Of a stretch of 64,000 nt of DNA, positions 32,327-43,719 are shown piece after piece (position 1 is the stretch's first letter; every line of letters starts with the position of its first letter). The notes beneath the pieces were generated by a model, which was not told the origin of the DNA, made no database searches, and was given only the letters and a program-made list of their open reading frames with translations. Both the position numbers and the translations under genes were made by a program. Where the stretch lies: positions 6,518,501 to 6,582,500 of the forward strand of contig OU015568.1 in assembly GCA_907165135.1 (NCBI GenBank). Direction: 5' to 3'. The stretch is from Oikopleura dioica (Eukaryota > Chordata > Appendicularia > Copelata > Oikopleuridae).

Positions 32327-35300
32327 ATGCCCGACACAGACGACGCGTTTTCGGACTCTGATCAGTCGTTTTCAGCGCGTTCAAAAAGCAGATCCCCGAC
32401 CAGATCACCCAGTTACTCCAAAAGTAGTAGGAGGGCGACGGAACAGTATTCAGACTACAGGTAAGCGCGCTATGGAAGAAAATGTCCAGTCTTATTTTGA
32501 AAGCATTTTTTTGCAAAAATGACTTTCTGCGCTCGTTTCTAGAACGATTAATTGACAACTTTTTTTCGCAAGAAACGGTCATTAGTTCGTAGAAGGAGCC
32601 TCTACTTTTCATGGGGTTTTGGAACAAGTCTAAACAGACTACGCCCAAAAAACACTCCCCTGTGGCTTCCCCAGAGCCACAGACTGATTATGAAACCACT
32701 TTTGTGTAAGTCAACTGTTCACTAAATGTTTTTATTGTCGTTATTCCAACCTTCTTCATTAGCGATACCGACGTCTCCAAAACCCGCAGCCCAAGTCCCT
32801 ACACGACCGATGACGAGACCCGTGCACCATCGATAGAACCATCCTTCGCGCCATCCATCAAACGTAAAAGCAACCAGTCTAGTAGTATTAAAAGGAATCG
32901 GTTTCAACTTCTCAAAGTTGATCAGCTGTCATCAGTAATTTTTCATGCTTCAGGCCATCTCTCTCTCTCTCTCTCTTTTGTAGATACAGGAGTATATTCC
33001 TCGCTAAGTGGGCACTTGAGGCCTCTCTCTCCGGATTCAGCATAAAGTGCCTTGAGCCATATGTATAAATATTTCTCCATTTTTCCCCGTTTTAATTATT
33101 AAGCTCTCGGCCCTTCTGATAGTTTCCTACTATCAGAAGAGCTAGAACTAGTCAGAAAAAATATCAAATGAGAGTTGAAGTTCGAGTCGCTCAGCTCGAG
33201 CTCATGTCAAAGCTCAAAATAAAATACCCCCTGCTAGAGAAAATACAAGGCAATACCCGCCCAGCAAGGGATTTTAGCAGAAGAGACTCGATTGATACCA
33301 ACTTTACGGAGATTTCATTGCGCTCAATTGAAAACCTTGAGAAAAATTGCTCAGTTGAGAATAGGCAAGAGTTCATCAAACAAGAATTTTCTTACAGTAG
33401 CGTTTTTGCAAATATTTGACGGTGTTTTATGAACTTGATGTTTTTTGTCTTGAAGAGAGTGTATCTCAGGGCTCTTCAAAAAGCGAGCACCTCGATTTGC
33501 CCGAGAATTTCGAGCAAATTCCTATTTTGCCGCCTCTCGAGAAACGCTCTTCCACTCCCTGCGATTCTCCTCCTGTAACTCAGGCAGATTCAGGGTACAA
33601 CACTTCGAACCCTCCATCATCCCTTCCTCCGAAAACTCTATCTCCTCAGTGACGGGTCAAAAGAGCCTCAAAACGACCATTTTGAGTCTATTTTGCGTCT
33701 CAGGTTTTCAACCCTAAGAGAAGTTTTTCGCAGAAATAGATGAAAAGTGCCCGGATTTTCTAGAACGGGAAAGTATTGATGAAAATTTTCACGACATTGA
33801 GAGTGGTTTATCTACTCTGATGGGGGGTTACGATTCGCTCGATGATTTTGAAACCGATAGTAGAAGTAGCCACTCGAATGCGCCAGCTGAAGCCAACAGA
33901 AGTCACCTCACCTCGGCAGCAAAATCGAATGTAAGTTTCTCTTTCAACCTTTTTCCATGAAAATTTCCGTTGACTCTTCCTGGCCTTTACAATTTAAATT
34001 AAATTGAAGTCGTTTTAAATTCATTTTTCCCTCGAAAATTACCTCTACTTTTAACAGCAAGAAAAGCTACCGAGCATAACATCCAAACGATCAACTCCTT
34101 ACGGAAATATAACCACTAGAAATGGGTATATAATGGTAAGAATACATGTAATCAAACATCTATTTGAATCAATCAATCATTTTTGCGTTGTCGATTTAGC
34201 CGCTCGATTTTGTCAGAAAATCATTCCTATGTATACATGCTTATCGATAATTTGTGTGCACAAATGAAGTCCGCAATAGATTGTTTGTTGGCAAGTCTTA
34301 CTTTTCTAACTTTATGAATTTCAGGTTGGCAAGCACAAGAAAGGCAAAAAGGCTTCAAATACTTCACTAAACAATTCAAATTACACGAAATTGGATCCCG
34401 TCACGGCGCGTATTTTGTCAGCGCAAAAGAAGAAACGCAATCAGACCCAGAACGAAGCCGGTCAGATTCGCATTCGCAACCAGCAGCTCGAGTACGAACT
34501 CAAGGTACGAACTCTTTCAGCAACAGTTTTTAGTCGATGCTTCAAATTTTTGATTGTCTTCCTTGATTTCAACAAACCCCTTAGTCGCTGAGAATCCAGT
34601 GCATTCGTCAAGAAAAAGCTCTCGCTGGATTCGAAAACACCCAAAGCGCTCTTCCTCAAGTGCTCCAGCAGTACGAGGACGACAAGCGCGTACTCAAGGA
34701 CCGTCTGCGCAAGGCCAAGGAGTCCGAGCGACGACTTGAGCGCGACAAAAAACGACTCGAGGATGACAAGCACCGACAAGACCGAAAGATCAAGGACTTG
34801 AAGCAAAAAGTGAAGGCTGGCCATCTCGATGAGCGATTTGAGCTGCAACAGAAGCTCACTGAAGCTGAGCAGGCCGCGGAACAGGCTCTGATTGAGCTGG
34901 AAGAGGCCAAGAAGAATGCGCGACTCCAACTTCAAGGTACGCTTATTTCAGTAAATCGCAGTCGCCAACCCTTTGTTTAGCTCTTGAACGAGAATTGAAG
35001 AAGGAAACCCGCCGCCGAGTCAAGGCCGAATCCTCCGCCCAAGCTTCAACGGATGAAGTCGACCGCCTCCGATCCACGATCAAGGAGAAGGAGCGACAAC
35101 TCGGAGTTCTCAATATCTACTCCCAGAAGCGAAAGGCCAAGTCTCAGTAAGTATTTAACCAAAACAACAAATCATGCTGACACTTGCTCTAGAAGATCGC
35201 CACGGCGACCACGGGATCGCACGGAATATGTTTTTAAGTCATTCGACTTTAATTCAAGCTTTAAGACTTTTAACAGGTGCTTTGACCGCATTTACCAACC

Positions 35301-36790
35301 CGCAAGTCAATTATATTTTTCTACCGATTTGAATAATTAATAACTGATTTCAATTTTTTCAGCAACACGTCCCTTGCGTTGGAGCCCTCTGCCTCTCCAC
35401 GTCCCTATTCCAAGCGAGAGGAGCGACCTGTGCCAGCGTTCACGACTCCCTTGCCCGCTGCGAGCTCACCAAGACCTCAAAGCCAGCCAAAGGTGTTCAT
35501 GACGGAGCCGGAGGAAACCAAGATCTCCCTTCCCGTCGCCAAGCCTGAACCCGTCGTTGAGCAGCGAGAACCAACCCCAGAGCCATCTCCTCTTCCTCCT
35601 TCTCCAGCTCCCGCTCCCACCAACGAGGAGAAGACCAACGACATCCTCGACGATCTTTTGGGGCTGAACACGAAGAAAGAAAAAGGCACGGATTTGAAGC
35701 GCAAGCTTTCTTTTAAATTTTTACGTAGATACAAGGTGTAGTTTCTGTAACTCAGCAAAAAACTCGGTGATGGTTTTCAAGTGACTGATTACCGAATAAA
35801 TTTTATCACAAATTATTGAGTCTCATTAATCCTTCAAAAGACCCTTCCCCTCTTCCCCCAGCATCTCCCCAGCTCTTGGATCTCCCCGTCGCTAAAGAGG
35901 AGAAAAAGACCATCCCCAACTTTTTCGATGATGAGCCGGATGAGAAAAAGGATGATATCCTCGCGGATTTGAGAGATCTTCACGCTCAAGCACCTGCAAA
36001 GGAGCCCGAAGAGAAGAAGAATAACATCCTCAACATCTTCGACGATGCTCCCGAGCCCAAGATCGATCCTAAGGAGAAGAAACAACAGTCCGTCTTGGAC
36101 GATATCTTCGGAGACACGCAGAAAGGTACGTTGAAATGATAGCAAGGAAGAGAACCTAAACTCGATGATTTAGAGAAAGAAGTTGATGATTTGGACGCGT
36201 TCTTGGGAATCAAGCAGGAGAAAAAGAGCCAGCGGAAGGAGTACAACTTTACTCCCTCCGTGAATAACTTGCACGAAGGCAAGGCTGCAAATGGCTACGA
36301 ACCGGCACCTAAGAAAAAAGGTGCAAGGACGCTCATTTATCAAAACTTAATTCATAATAAGTACTCAGCGCATGCTTAATTTAATGTCTTATCGAGTCGA
36401 TAAAACATCATCCTCTTACCGAATTCAAGTTCATCTTTTCATTCTATTTTATTTTAGAAAACCTGATTGACAATCTTTTTGGAACAACCGGTACGTCCCC
36501 TGTGAAAACACCCTCACAATCATCCAGGATAGGGATAAGAATCACTGCTATTCTTTCCCTTGCATAATTTGAAATTCATCACATTAGCCTTCAAATACCT
36601 TTCAGTAGTAGTTTTCATCAATCAAAATCACAAATTGTTCTCAAGCAAAAGTTGCCAAAGCAAAGCTTATTCTTTGCTTCGCTTCTTTTTCTACCACGAT
36701 TCATGAGTAATTGATTACTGCTATGAAAAATTCCATCCATTATAAAGTTTCTTCTCAGACTTTGATGAAGATCTGGAATATGTCTACTGA
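32327..36790 (+). CDS. LCA5: Lebercilin (LCA5)-like ciliary coiled-coil protein
   Basis: The core is clear: exons 34325-34504, 34585-34936 and 34981-35146 encode a lebercilin domain (SLRIQCIRQEKALAGFENTQ, VLKDRLRKAKESERRLERDK) ending with LNIYSQKRKAKSQ, as in LCA5. Downstream exons (about 35363-36490, 36759-36790) are Pro/Glu-rich with repeated acidic motifs (NDILDDLLGL, PNFFDDEPDEKKDDI, NILNIFDDAPEP, SVLDDIFGD) and end DFDEDLEYVY. Upstream exons from 32327 to about 34138 are Ser/Pro/Arg-rich and probably disordered (SARSKSRSPTRSPSYSKSSR). LCA5 acts at the ciliary axoneme with the transport machinery. Exon borders before 33900 and around 35150-35360 are not settled, and the 32327 ATG may belong to a separate short gene. 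Confidence 0.72.
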
Positions 36791-37485
36791 CATTCGAGAA
36801 AGAAATTCTCATCCCTTGCGAAAGAAAGAACTCAATCAAGGACTTTTTGTTTTGACGAATCCATTCCAAGTTGCCTCATCGCCCGCGAGATCTGATGCCT
36901 CCCCCTCAGCGAAATTTATAATAATATTTTTATCATTTATACTCCCAGAAAGAATTATGCTGAAATTTACATTTTTGTACAGCGAAACATTTTATTTTCA
37001 TACACTGAACAAAGAAAATACAGAAAATTCATTTTCGTAAACGATTTGTGTCTGTCTTTGTGTCTCTTTTTCTTTATGCAGCAGGGCCGAATACAGGGCA
37101 TATTAGCATCTCAAACGAGTGATGGGGAAATATGTTCGAAACTAAAGCCGATCGATTTTCACTCCAGAGGAGGGAATATTGTCATCACGCAGAATAAAGT
37201 AAGAGCGGTTTCAAATCCGAATTCAGAGCACTTCCAACATCAAATTTGTCCATAGGTAGTGTTAGATCTATAACAGAGTCAAAAACGAACTGAAGGGAGC
37301 AATTTTTCTTAAGCTCTTCAGGAGCTATTTCCGCTTACTCGTTCAAATTTTAAAGAAAATGCAGAGTTTCAGACTAAATCAAAGTATTCACGAAGCAATC
37401 ATGAGACCGTCTTTGACTAATGCCTTGTCTTCTTTAGATTGGTCTCTGGAGCGTTTGAGAAAGAGAATCTTCTGTTCGGCAGATC
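36791..37485. other. Region between LCA5-like and Rab genes
   Basis: About 700 bases. A stretch at 37084-37199 has an acceptor before it, a GTAAGAG donor after it and an open frame (GRIQGILASQTSDGEICSKL ...), so it might be an unassigned exon, for instance a 5' exon of the Rab gene. A 49-codon ORF beginning near 37362 overlaps the Rab start. Neither is secure. Confidence 0.35.
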
Positions 37486-38302
37486 ATGTCGAATCGTCGC
37501 GGTGATCGGAGAGCCCGTGCGGCCGCGCCTATTCCTGATGTTAATTACGGATTTAACGGACTTTTTTATTTTACGATTAATGTGAAAAGGAACACTTTTA
37601 ATCCCAACAAGGTTACAATTGATAATCATCGGCGACAGTGGAGTGGGGAAGACGAGCTTTATGGATCGCTTCGTCGATTCATCCCAGGCGGAATTTCGTC
37701 AGAGCTTCAATCCGACCGTGGGTATCGATTTCAAAGTCAAAAATATTCTCGTTGATGATAAGCGCGTCAAGCTGCAGATCTGGGATACCGCCGGTCAGGA
37801 GAAGTTCAATTCGATCACAACTGCGTACTACAGGTTCTTTCCCACTCCCTCCCAATTTTCAACCCTTTTCGTAGAAGCGCAAGGGGAGCAATAATAATGT
37901 ATGATGTTACTCGACCACAGACATTCAAATCAATAGAAAAATGGTACCAGCTTATGTCTGACCATGGCAGAGGAGATGTAGAAGTCGCCTTGGTTGGGAA
38001 CAAATGCGACTTGAACAGCGACAAAAAAGTTGACTCCAAGCAGGGAGAAAGCACCGCGACAGAGTTAGGCTGTCATTTTTATGAATCTAGCGCCAAAGGT
38101 TAGCTAATAACGAGATTCAAATTTTGGAGCTGGTTCTTTAGACAATTTAAATATCGAAAATGTATTCATGGGCTTGGTGCGCAATATCCTCGTGAACATG
38201 CCCCTGGAGCGACCGCCCGACGCCGCCGGTGATAGAGGATCGACGGCAACTCTGAGTCTTGAATCGAAGCCCCTCCCCAGCGGCGGTTCTTGCCCCTGTT
38301 GA
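37486..38302 (+). CDS. Rab-family small GTPase (Rab8/10/26-like)
   Basis: Exons 37486-37556, 37612-37833, 37875-38098 and 38142-38302 give 225 aa. GTPase motifs: GDSGVGKTS (P-loop), [12 protein letters not shown] (switch I), [12 protein letters not shown] (switch II), GNKCDL and ESSAKD (base specificity). The C-terminus CPC fits double geranylgeranylation. The VGIDFK effector segment is like Rab8/10 proteins, and the N-terminal extension ([18 protein letters not shown]) is longer than usual. Rab GTPases direct vesicle traffic. To obtain the invariant [12 protein letters not shown], intron 1 must run from 37557 to 37611 with a CG-AG pair. The exact Rab subtype cannot be fixed by eye. Confidence 0.9.
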
Positions 38303-38599
38303 GCGAAAAGAAAAAGTCTAATCGTTAATCTATTCTATATTTTCCAATTTTCCTTATCTCATCTTCAAAACTACATAAATTTTTGTCCACCACTTTTTTC
38401 TCTGTAATTTGTTGCTACTGTATTTCCGACTGGAACAAAAAAAAAATGAAGATAAAAAGAATGAAACCAACTTTTCAAGTAGCAAAATCTATTATTTTCA
38501 TTATGCAGAGCTCTATTCTACCACACATGTGACATGTCATGCCCGTAAATTAAATATCTTTCTATTCCTGGACCCTTTTCTCAAAGAAAGTCTCATAGA

Positions 38600-39768
38600 A
38601 TGGTTGATAGAAAGTACTCTGCCGAGGAACTTGTCTCTGATGGAGTCAGCAAGAAGGACATCGTCAATGAGCTCCATGGTAGGTCGAGTGCAGCTCGAAA
38701 ATTCCTAGTAAAAGAGCTCAAAGTACGGGTGATTCTTACCCACACCTTTAAGGTTTTTTACTTCAATTTCCGAACATTCATCGATTTATTTTCATCTCTC
38801 TCTGTCTTTGTTTCTCGGAAAATGATGTTTTGCCCTCGGAAGGGCTGTTTATAAACCCTCCAGATGAATCATTATTGTCAGTAGCAGCACCTTGTGGCTG
38901 AAAAATATTGTTGTGTCTGTGGGAATCTTGGGGAATGTGTTATCAGCGCAAAAACCCGGCTTCAAGCGAATTCAGCGCTATTTGATTATGAGAAGGATCA
39001 TGCGCAGTGCGGATTAACACGCGATCAAGCACCTTCCAGGGTTGTTTTTTCGCCGTTTTGGTCGGATTTATGTTCGTCTTTCTAAGTTCTATTTATAGCT
39101 CATGGGGCGGAAGCCTTCCTCCTCGAAATGAAGGTCCTTGGTTCTGTCAAAAACGTGGCTAAAAAGCCAAAAGAAGATCTAATCAAGGCTTATGAAAAGA
39201 TGTACGAAGATGGTGCTTTCAAGGTTGCTTCCTAAAAATCCATCAAACTGCTTTGACAAAAATTCTAGGGCTCCGAAGCTGACGTAGAACTAGTGAAGCA
39301 AGTTGCGACTGTCAAAGTGACTGAAGAAAAGAAAGACGATGGACCACCTAAGTTCAAGAAACGCATCATCAAGAAATCGCCCAACAAAGATGCTCGCCGA
39401 CCCAACAAGGGCGAAAAGATCGGCTGTTATTACATTGGAAGGTTGGACGGCCCCGATGGCAAGATTTTCGATCAGCTTCAGCCGCAGCGACGAGGAAGTC
39501 AGACGCTGAACTTTAAAGTCGGAACTGGACGGGTTATTCGAGGTTCGTACTTGAGCGACTCAAGTTTACCCAGTTTTTTCGGATAGAAATGGAATCAAAC
39601 CCCTATTTTTCAGGCTGGGATGAAGCTCTACTGACAATGCAAACAGGCGAAGTCGCCGGAGTGACCATCGAGCCCGAGTGGGCGTACGGAAAGAAAGGCC
39701 AGCCTGAAGCTGGAATCGGCCCCAATCAAACTCTTTACTTTGAAATTACTCTCGATAGAATCGGTTAA
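38600..39768 (+). CDS. FKBP3: FKBP25-type peptidyl-prolyl isomerase
   Basis: Exons 38600-38678, 39099-39223, 39269-39542 and 39614-39768 give 210 aa. The N-terminal helical nucleic-acid-binding domain (YSAEELVSDGVSKKDIVNEL, VLGSVKNVAKKPKEDLIKAY) and the C-terminal FKBP domain (FKVGTGRVIRGWDEALLTM, EPEWAYGKKGQPEAGIGPNQ) match FKBP3/FKBP25, a nuclear prolyl isomerase. Intron 1 is 420 nt, far longer than its neighbours, and I saw no clear exon in it. The ATG follows TCATAGA, a possible trans-splice acceptor. Confidence 0.94.
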
Positions 39769-39976
39769 CCCGTTTCGTCCCTGCTTTCCTGGACTGCCTA
39801 TCTATTATACAGTGTAACTCTAATTTTCTTTATCATGACTTTTTCGGCTTTAAAAAAAGTCGAGAGAAATTACTGTTCTATCCGCATAATCGAGCTGCTA
39901 CCAGAATTTCGCTAGAAGAATAAATTGTATCTTCTTCGCCAATAAAGAATTTCTATCTCAAAAAGTCTGCGCTAGA

Positions 39977-41431
39977 ATGTCGGATTTGGGGATAGTTGAC
40001 GATCAAAGTGCCTCATACTTGGACATTGATGATATTTTGATGACAGAAAACAAGATCTCCTGCCGAGCGAGATACGATCTTGTAGATCTTGAGCTCCGAA
40101 GGTACCTCTTTCCTCATTCATTCCTGCCTGGAAATAATGATTTTAAGAACGGCAGAGGACTTCCATGAGGGAAAGAAAGTGGATCTCCCAATTTGGATGG
40201 CAATGAGGCTCAACGAATTCTTCCGCCACGAGATTCCAAAACAATACAACACTCATTTCCAAGGCATTTTGAATGCTGATCCAGAAGTCGTAAATTTGCA
40301 TAAAGAGGGTCCAAAATACTTTGCCATGGGACTGCAGGTTGGTAGAAACGCACTTCAACAGCACTTTTTGAGCGCGGGAATTTCAGTTGACGAGTGAGAA
40401 CTTCGATTTTGCTGACGACGAGGACATTATCAACATGTGCCAAACTCTACTTCAAGCGTCGGCGCGGCGAGTCAGCTGGATTAGCGATATGGCCGCCGCC
40501 GACCATTATCAACAGTCGAAGGTTGATTCCAAACTCGACGATATGGAAAAGGTATTTTTGGAATTTACAAGCTCGACAAGTTCCCATGGCGACTAAGTCA
40601 AGAAAAATGCCTCGCTAGCATTTTGATGTTATATTTGGAGCTTTTTGCTAAATTACCATAAAAGGAAATAATCGTACTCTTCCCTAACCAAATAACGACA
40701 ATTGTTACGTAAATGGATTGTTTTACGCGCGTTACTTTTATTGTCGATTAATCTGATGTCAAATATTATAAGGTCTTGCGAATCGTGGGTCGTCCAGCAG
40801 ACTTTTTTGATGGCCATGTCTATTTTTATATTCGCTTTTCTTCGAAGAATCGAGAGCGAAAGAATTTATGAAGAAGATTCTTTCTAGGAACCCTAGGAAT
40901 CACAGGTGCGGCCAGGATTTAGTTCACGATACTCGTGACACGATTAATTAAATGACGTTTCTTGGAGAGTTTCCGATGGAAATCTACCCCAGTAGTTTTA
41001 CAAAAGAATTTGGCGGAAGTCATAAACTCGTTTCTAACGCCCAATCTAACGAACGCGAGTACCCTTTATCCGAATCATCTTCACGCGGGCCCAACGGCCC
41101 ACTTGTTTCTTCAAATAGTCATTTTTGGCATTTGTCGTTTCAAGAAGTCGTTCGAGAAAGAGTTCACGAGTGAATAAGATAGTTTTATGTGCTTTATGTA
41201 ATATATAAAATTCAAAATTCTAACCATTACGATTCTCCTCGGTATCAGCACACTGAAATTTAACAAACTTTTTATTCATGAAAACTTCAGGAGATGTACG
41301 CGAAGGCTATCTCCGAGAGAAAATCATGGGAAGACTGGACTCGCGGTATGTCAAACAGACTGACGGAATCGAAATTCATCGCGAAATCAAGGAAGAGAAA
41401 GCGCGATGCATTAGCCCAAAAGAACAACTGA
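39977..41431 (+). CDS. GINS3: GINS complex subunit 3 (Psf3)
   Basis: Exons 39977-40101, 40148-40337, 40387-40551 and 41291-41431 give 206 aa (human 216). Recognisable Psf3 segments: SYLDIDDILMTENKISCRAR, KVDLPIWMAMRLNEFF, IPKQYNTHFQGILNADPEVV, NLHKEGPKYFAMGLQ and a final KSRKRKRDAL basic tail. GINS joins MCM2-7 and CDC45 to form the replicative helicase. The last intron is 739 nt and contains two ORFs that look like exons of something else (see findings). SWT1 starts 112 bases downstream. Confidence 0.92.
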
Positions 41432-41543
41432 AATCAAAGTATTCTTGCTGACATATGAATATACTCGCTTTGAACTGCCCTTTACCAATTTTTTGCTTAT
41501 AAATATTCGTTTTTCATTTCTACCTTTTAGAAATCAAATCAAA

Positions 41544-43022
41544 ATGGCTGCAAATTTGCCTCCTGGTTGGAAACTGGCGCATTCCAAAAAGACCGGCCGT
41601 CCGTTTTACTACAACCCAAAGTTCAAAATCTCCGTTTGGGAGCATCCCCAATACTTTGAGCGATATGAAATCGACCGAAAAATAAAGAACACGATCGTTT
41701 TACGCAATGAAAACTACAATTTCTGCTTGGATACGAATGTGCTCATTCATCACCTGGCGTTTGTCGATTGGGTTCTTGACTTGTGCAATGAGTTGAAGAG
41801 GAGTTATGTTAATGTGCCTTACAAGGTGTGGGAGGAACTGGATAATGTTCACAAATATTCAAATAAGGAGGAGACGCGTGAACTGGCGAGAAAGGCGATG
41901 AAGGGGGTGGAGAAGTGGATGAGCCTCAAGGACTCGAAGCTTTTCATGGAGTCAAAGAGTGATTTTGATAAGGCGCGGGCTTCTATTTACATGACGATGT
42001 AAATATGACTTAGTAGCAATGTTACGTTCAACGTTAAAGCCACGTATCATTCACGCACTGATTTATGAGCCAGGTGTATCGGCCGTTTCTATTAACATTT
42101 ATATTATAAAAGAATTTGTTTAAGCAACGATATTGCGTTGTTGAAATCAAGGAAGATTAAGTTACACCAGAGTCGTGCACCGCAAAACCCACCGCTTGAC
42201 TAAGCCCTAAAAGAGAAAAAGTGATGAAAAAGACTTGTCCAATGATGAAAAGATTATGAATTTCTGCAAAGTGAAACTAGTCAGCACTCGACGGAAGCCG
42301 TTTTTCATCACCAACGATAGAAATTTAAGAGTCCGCGTGATCGCCGATGGGATCAAGTGCTGCAAGCCGGAATTCGAAGACATGCTAGAAGCGATTGCCA
42401 TAAAGACAGACAGAGAGCCTTCTACAGCAGAAGGTGTATCCAGAGAACTACCGTCGTCGACCTCGACGATTTCTGAAAGCTTGAGTGATGATGCGATGGA
42501 AGTGACAGAGTACCAGCCGCCAGATCCGAGAACAGCGTTGCCTAGGGAAATTCTAGAGCAATACTGGGACGAAGGAAAGAGAATTCTTATTTGGATACTG
42601 GTTGAAGAATTGAAGAACTTTTTTTCTTCAGCGTATCCAGGTCGAAGTGATCAGCAGTTGATTGAAATCATGAAGGAGAATCTCGGACACAAAAAATTCA
42701 ATCTTCTTTGGGGCGAGCATATTCGAATGATCGGAATTCTACGGCTATGGCATGAATACGACGAAGTTATCAAACTCGACAAGGATAATTGGACTGTTAA
42801 CAAATATCATGAGTAAGTTATTCAATCCCATGTACCATTTTCATAGAATTTAGAAACGCAAACCGCCTTTTGGATTTTGTCCAAAAAACTGCAAGCGTCG
42901 AAGATGAGCTCGATCTCGACGACCAAAGCTGGATCGACAATCTCTGCGGGATAGCTGAAGTTTTCAAGCATCATCAAGCTGTAGATAATTTTCTCAAAAA
43001 AATCGACGCCCAGTTTTCCTAG
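41544..43022 (+). CDS. SWT1: SWT1-type endoribonuclease (WW + PIN domains)
   Basis: Exons 41544-41998, 42216-42812 and 42854-43022 give 406 aa. An N-terminal WW domain (LPPGWKLAHSKKTGRPFYYN, two Trp) is followed by a PIN nuclease domain with acidic residues in FCLDTNVLIHH, VWEELDNVHK and FFITNDRNLRVRV. The C-terminal helical region (ILEQYWDEGKRILIWILVEE) matches SWT1, a nuclear endoribonuclease that removes faulty mRNPs near nuclear pores. The ATG is preceded by CCTTTTAG. It is downstream of GINS3 and upstream of the 156-aa gene at short spacing, so the three may be co-transcribed. Confidence 0.88.
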
Positions 43023-43161
43023 TTTGAAAACTCTTCATTTACTTATTTTTTCACTTATTCACCTTTTTGCTTCTTGATTCCCAACCTCGTTCACTTCTTC
43101 TTTTCTGTCACTCTTCAAGAACATCAATTCACAGCTTCTCTGATGGATAAACTTTCAGAAG

Positions 43162-43719
43162 ATGTCATACTATGATCGGGAAGCCTGGTTGCGAAATCTT
43201 CAATTAAAAGAAGGCGCGGTCGTTCCTGGAAAATTTCCAGTTGGATTATGTTTCTTCAACAAGTAAAATTGACCATGTTTTCGTTTGAAACTAACTTCGG
43301 TTGAGGTGCCGCCGTATTCGTCCCTATCTACCAGCCTTCATGGCCAAGACCGGCAAAATCGCCTGCCTAGCATGCGGCAATGGGCCAGGTTCGTATGCCA
43401 GTCAAACTGGAATCGTCCCATTCCACGATGATGAATGGGAAGTCAACCACGGTCCGACTACGATCAAGCCGCCGACGATCGAAGATCTCCACGACAACGA
43501 GATATCCAACGTTACTTCATACCCACCACTGGTAAGATCAAACTCAAGTCGATTTTCAATTAACATACTTTCAAGGGAGTCGTAAATGACGACGATGTTT
43601 TCTCTCACACCTCTCTCGGCTCAGAGGTCAACGATAAAGTTGCTGAGAACTCTCATCGATCTCGTCTCAACACTGAAGATGACGACAACATCATGGAACA
43701 AGACTCAGCCCAGAGCTAA
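43162..43719 (+). CDS. Unknown 156-aa protein
   Basis: Exons 43162-43262, 43306-43531 and 43576-43719, phase-consistent, ending TAA. The N-terminal half is basic with conserved-looking cysteines (FPVGLCFFNKCRRIRPYLP, TGKIACLACGNGPG), perhaps a small metal site. The C-terminal half is acidic and Ser/Asn-rich and probably disordered. There is no signal peptide or membrane segment. The ATG lies 3 bases after CTTTCAG, 139 bases after SWT1, so it is a candidate downstream cistron. I do not recognise the family. Confidence 0.75.

Noticed and set aside
32960-32985. TC microsatellite as a regulatory element
   Set aside because: It is a simple CT run next to an acceptor-like site in the lebercilin-like gene and is adequately explained as a polypyrimidine tract or microsatellite.
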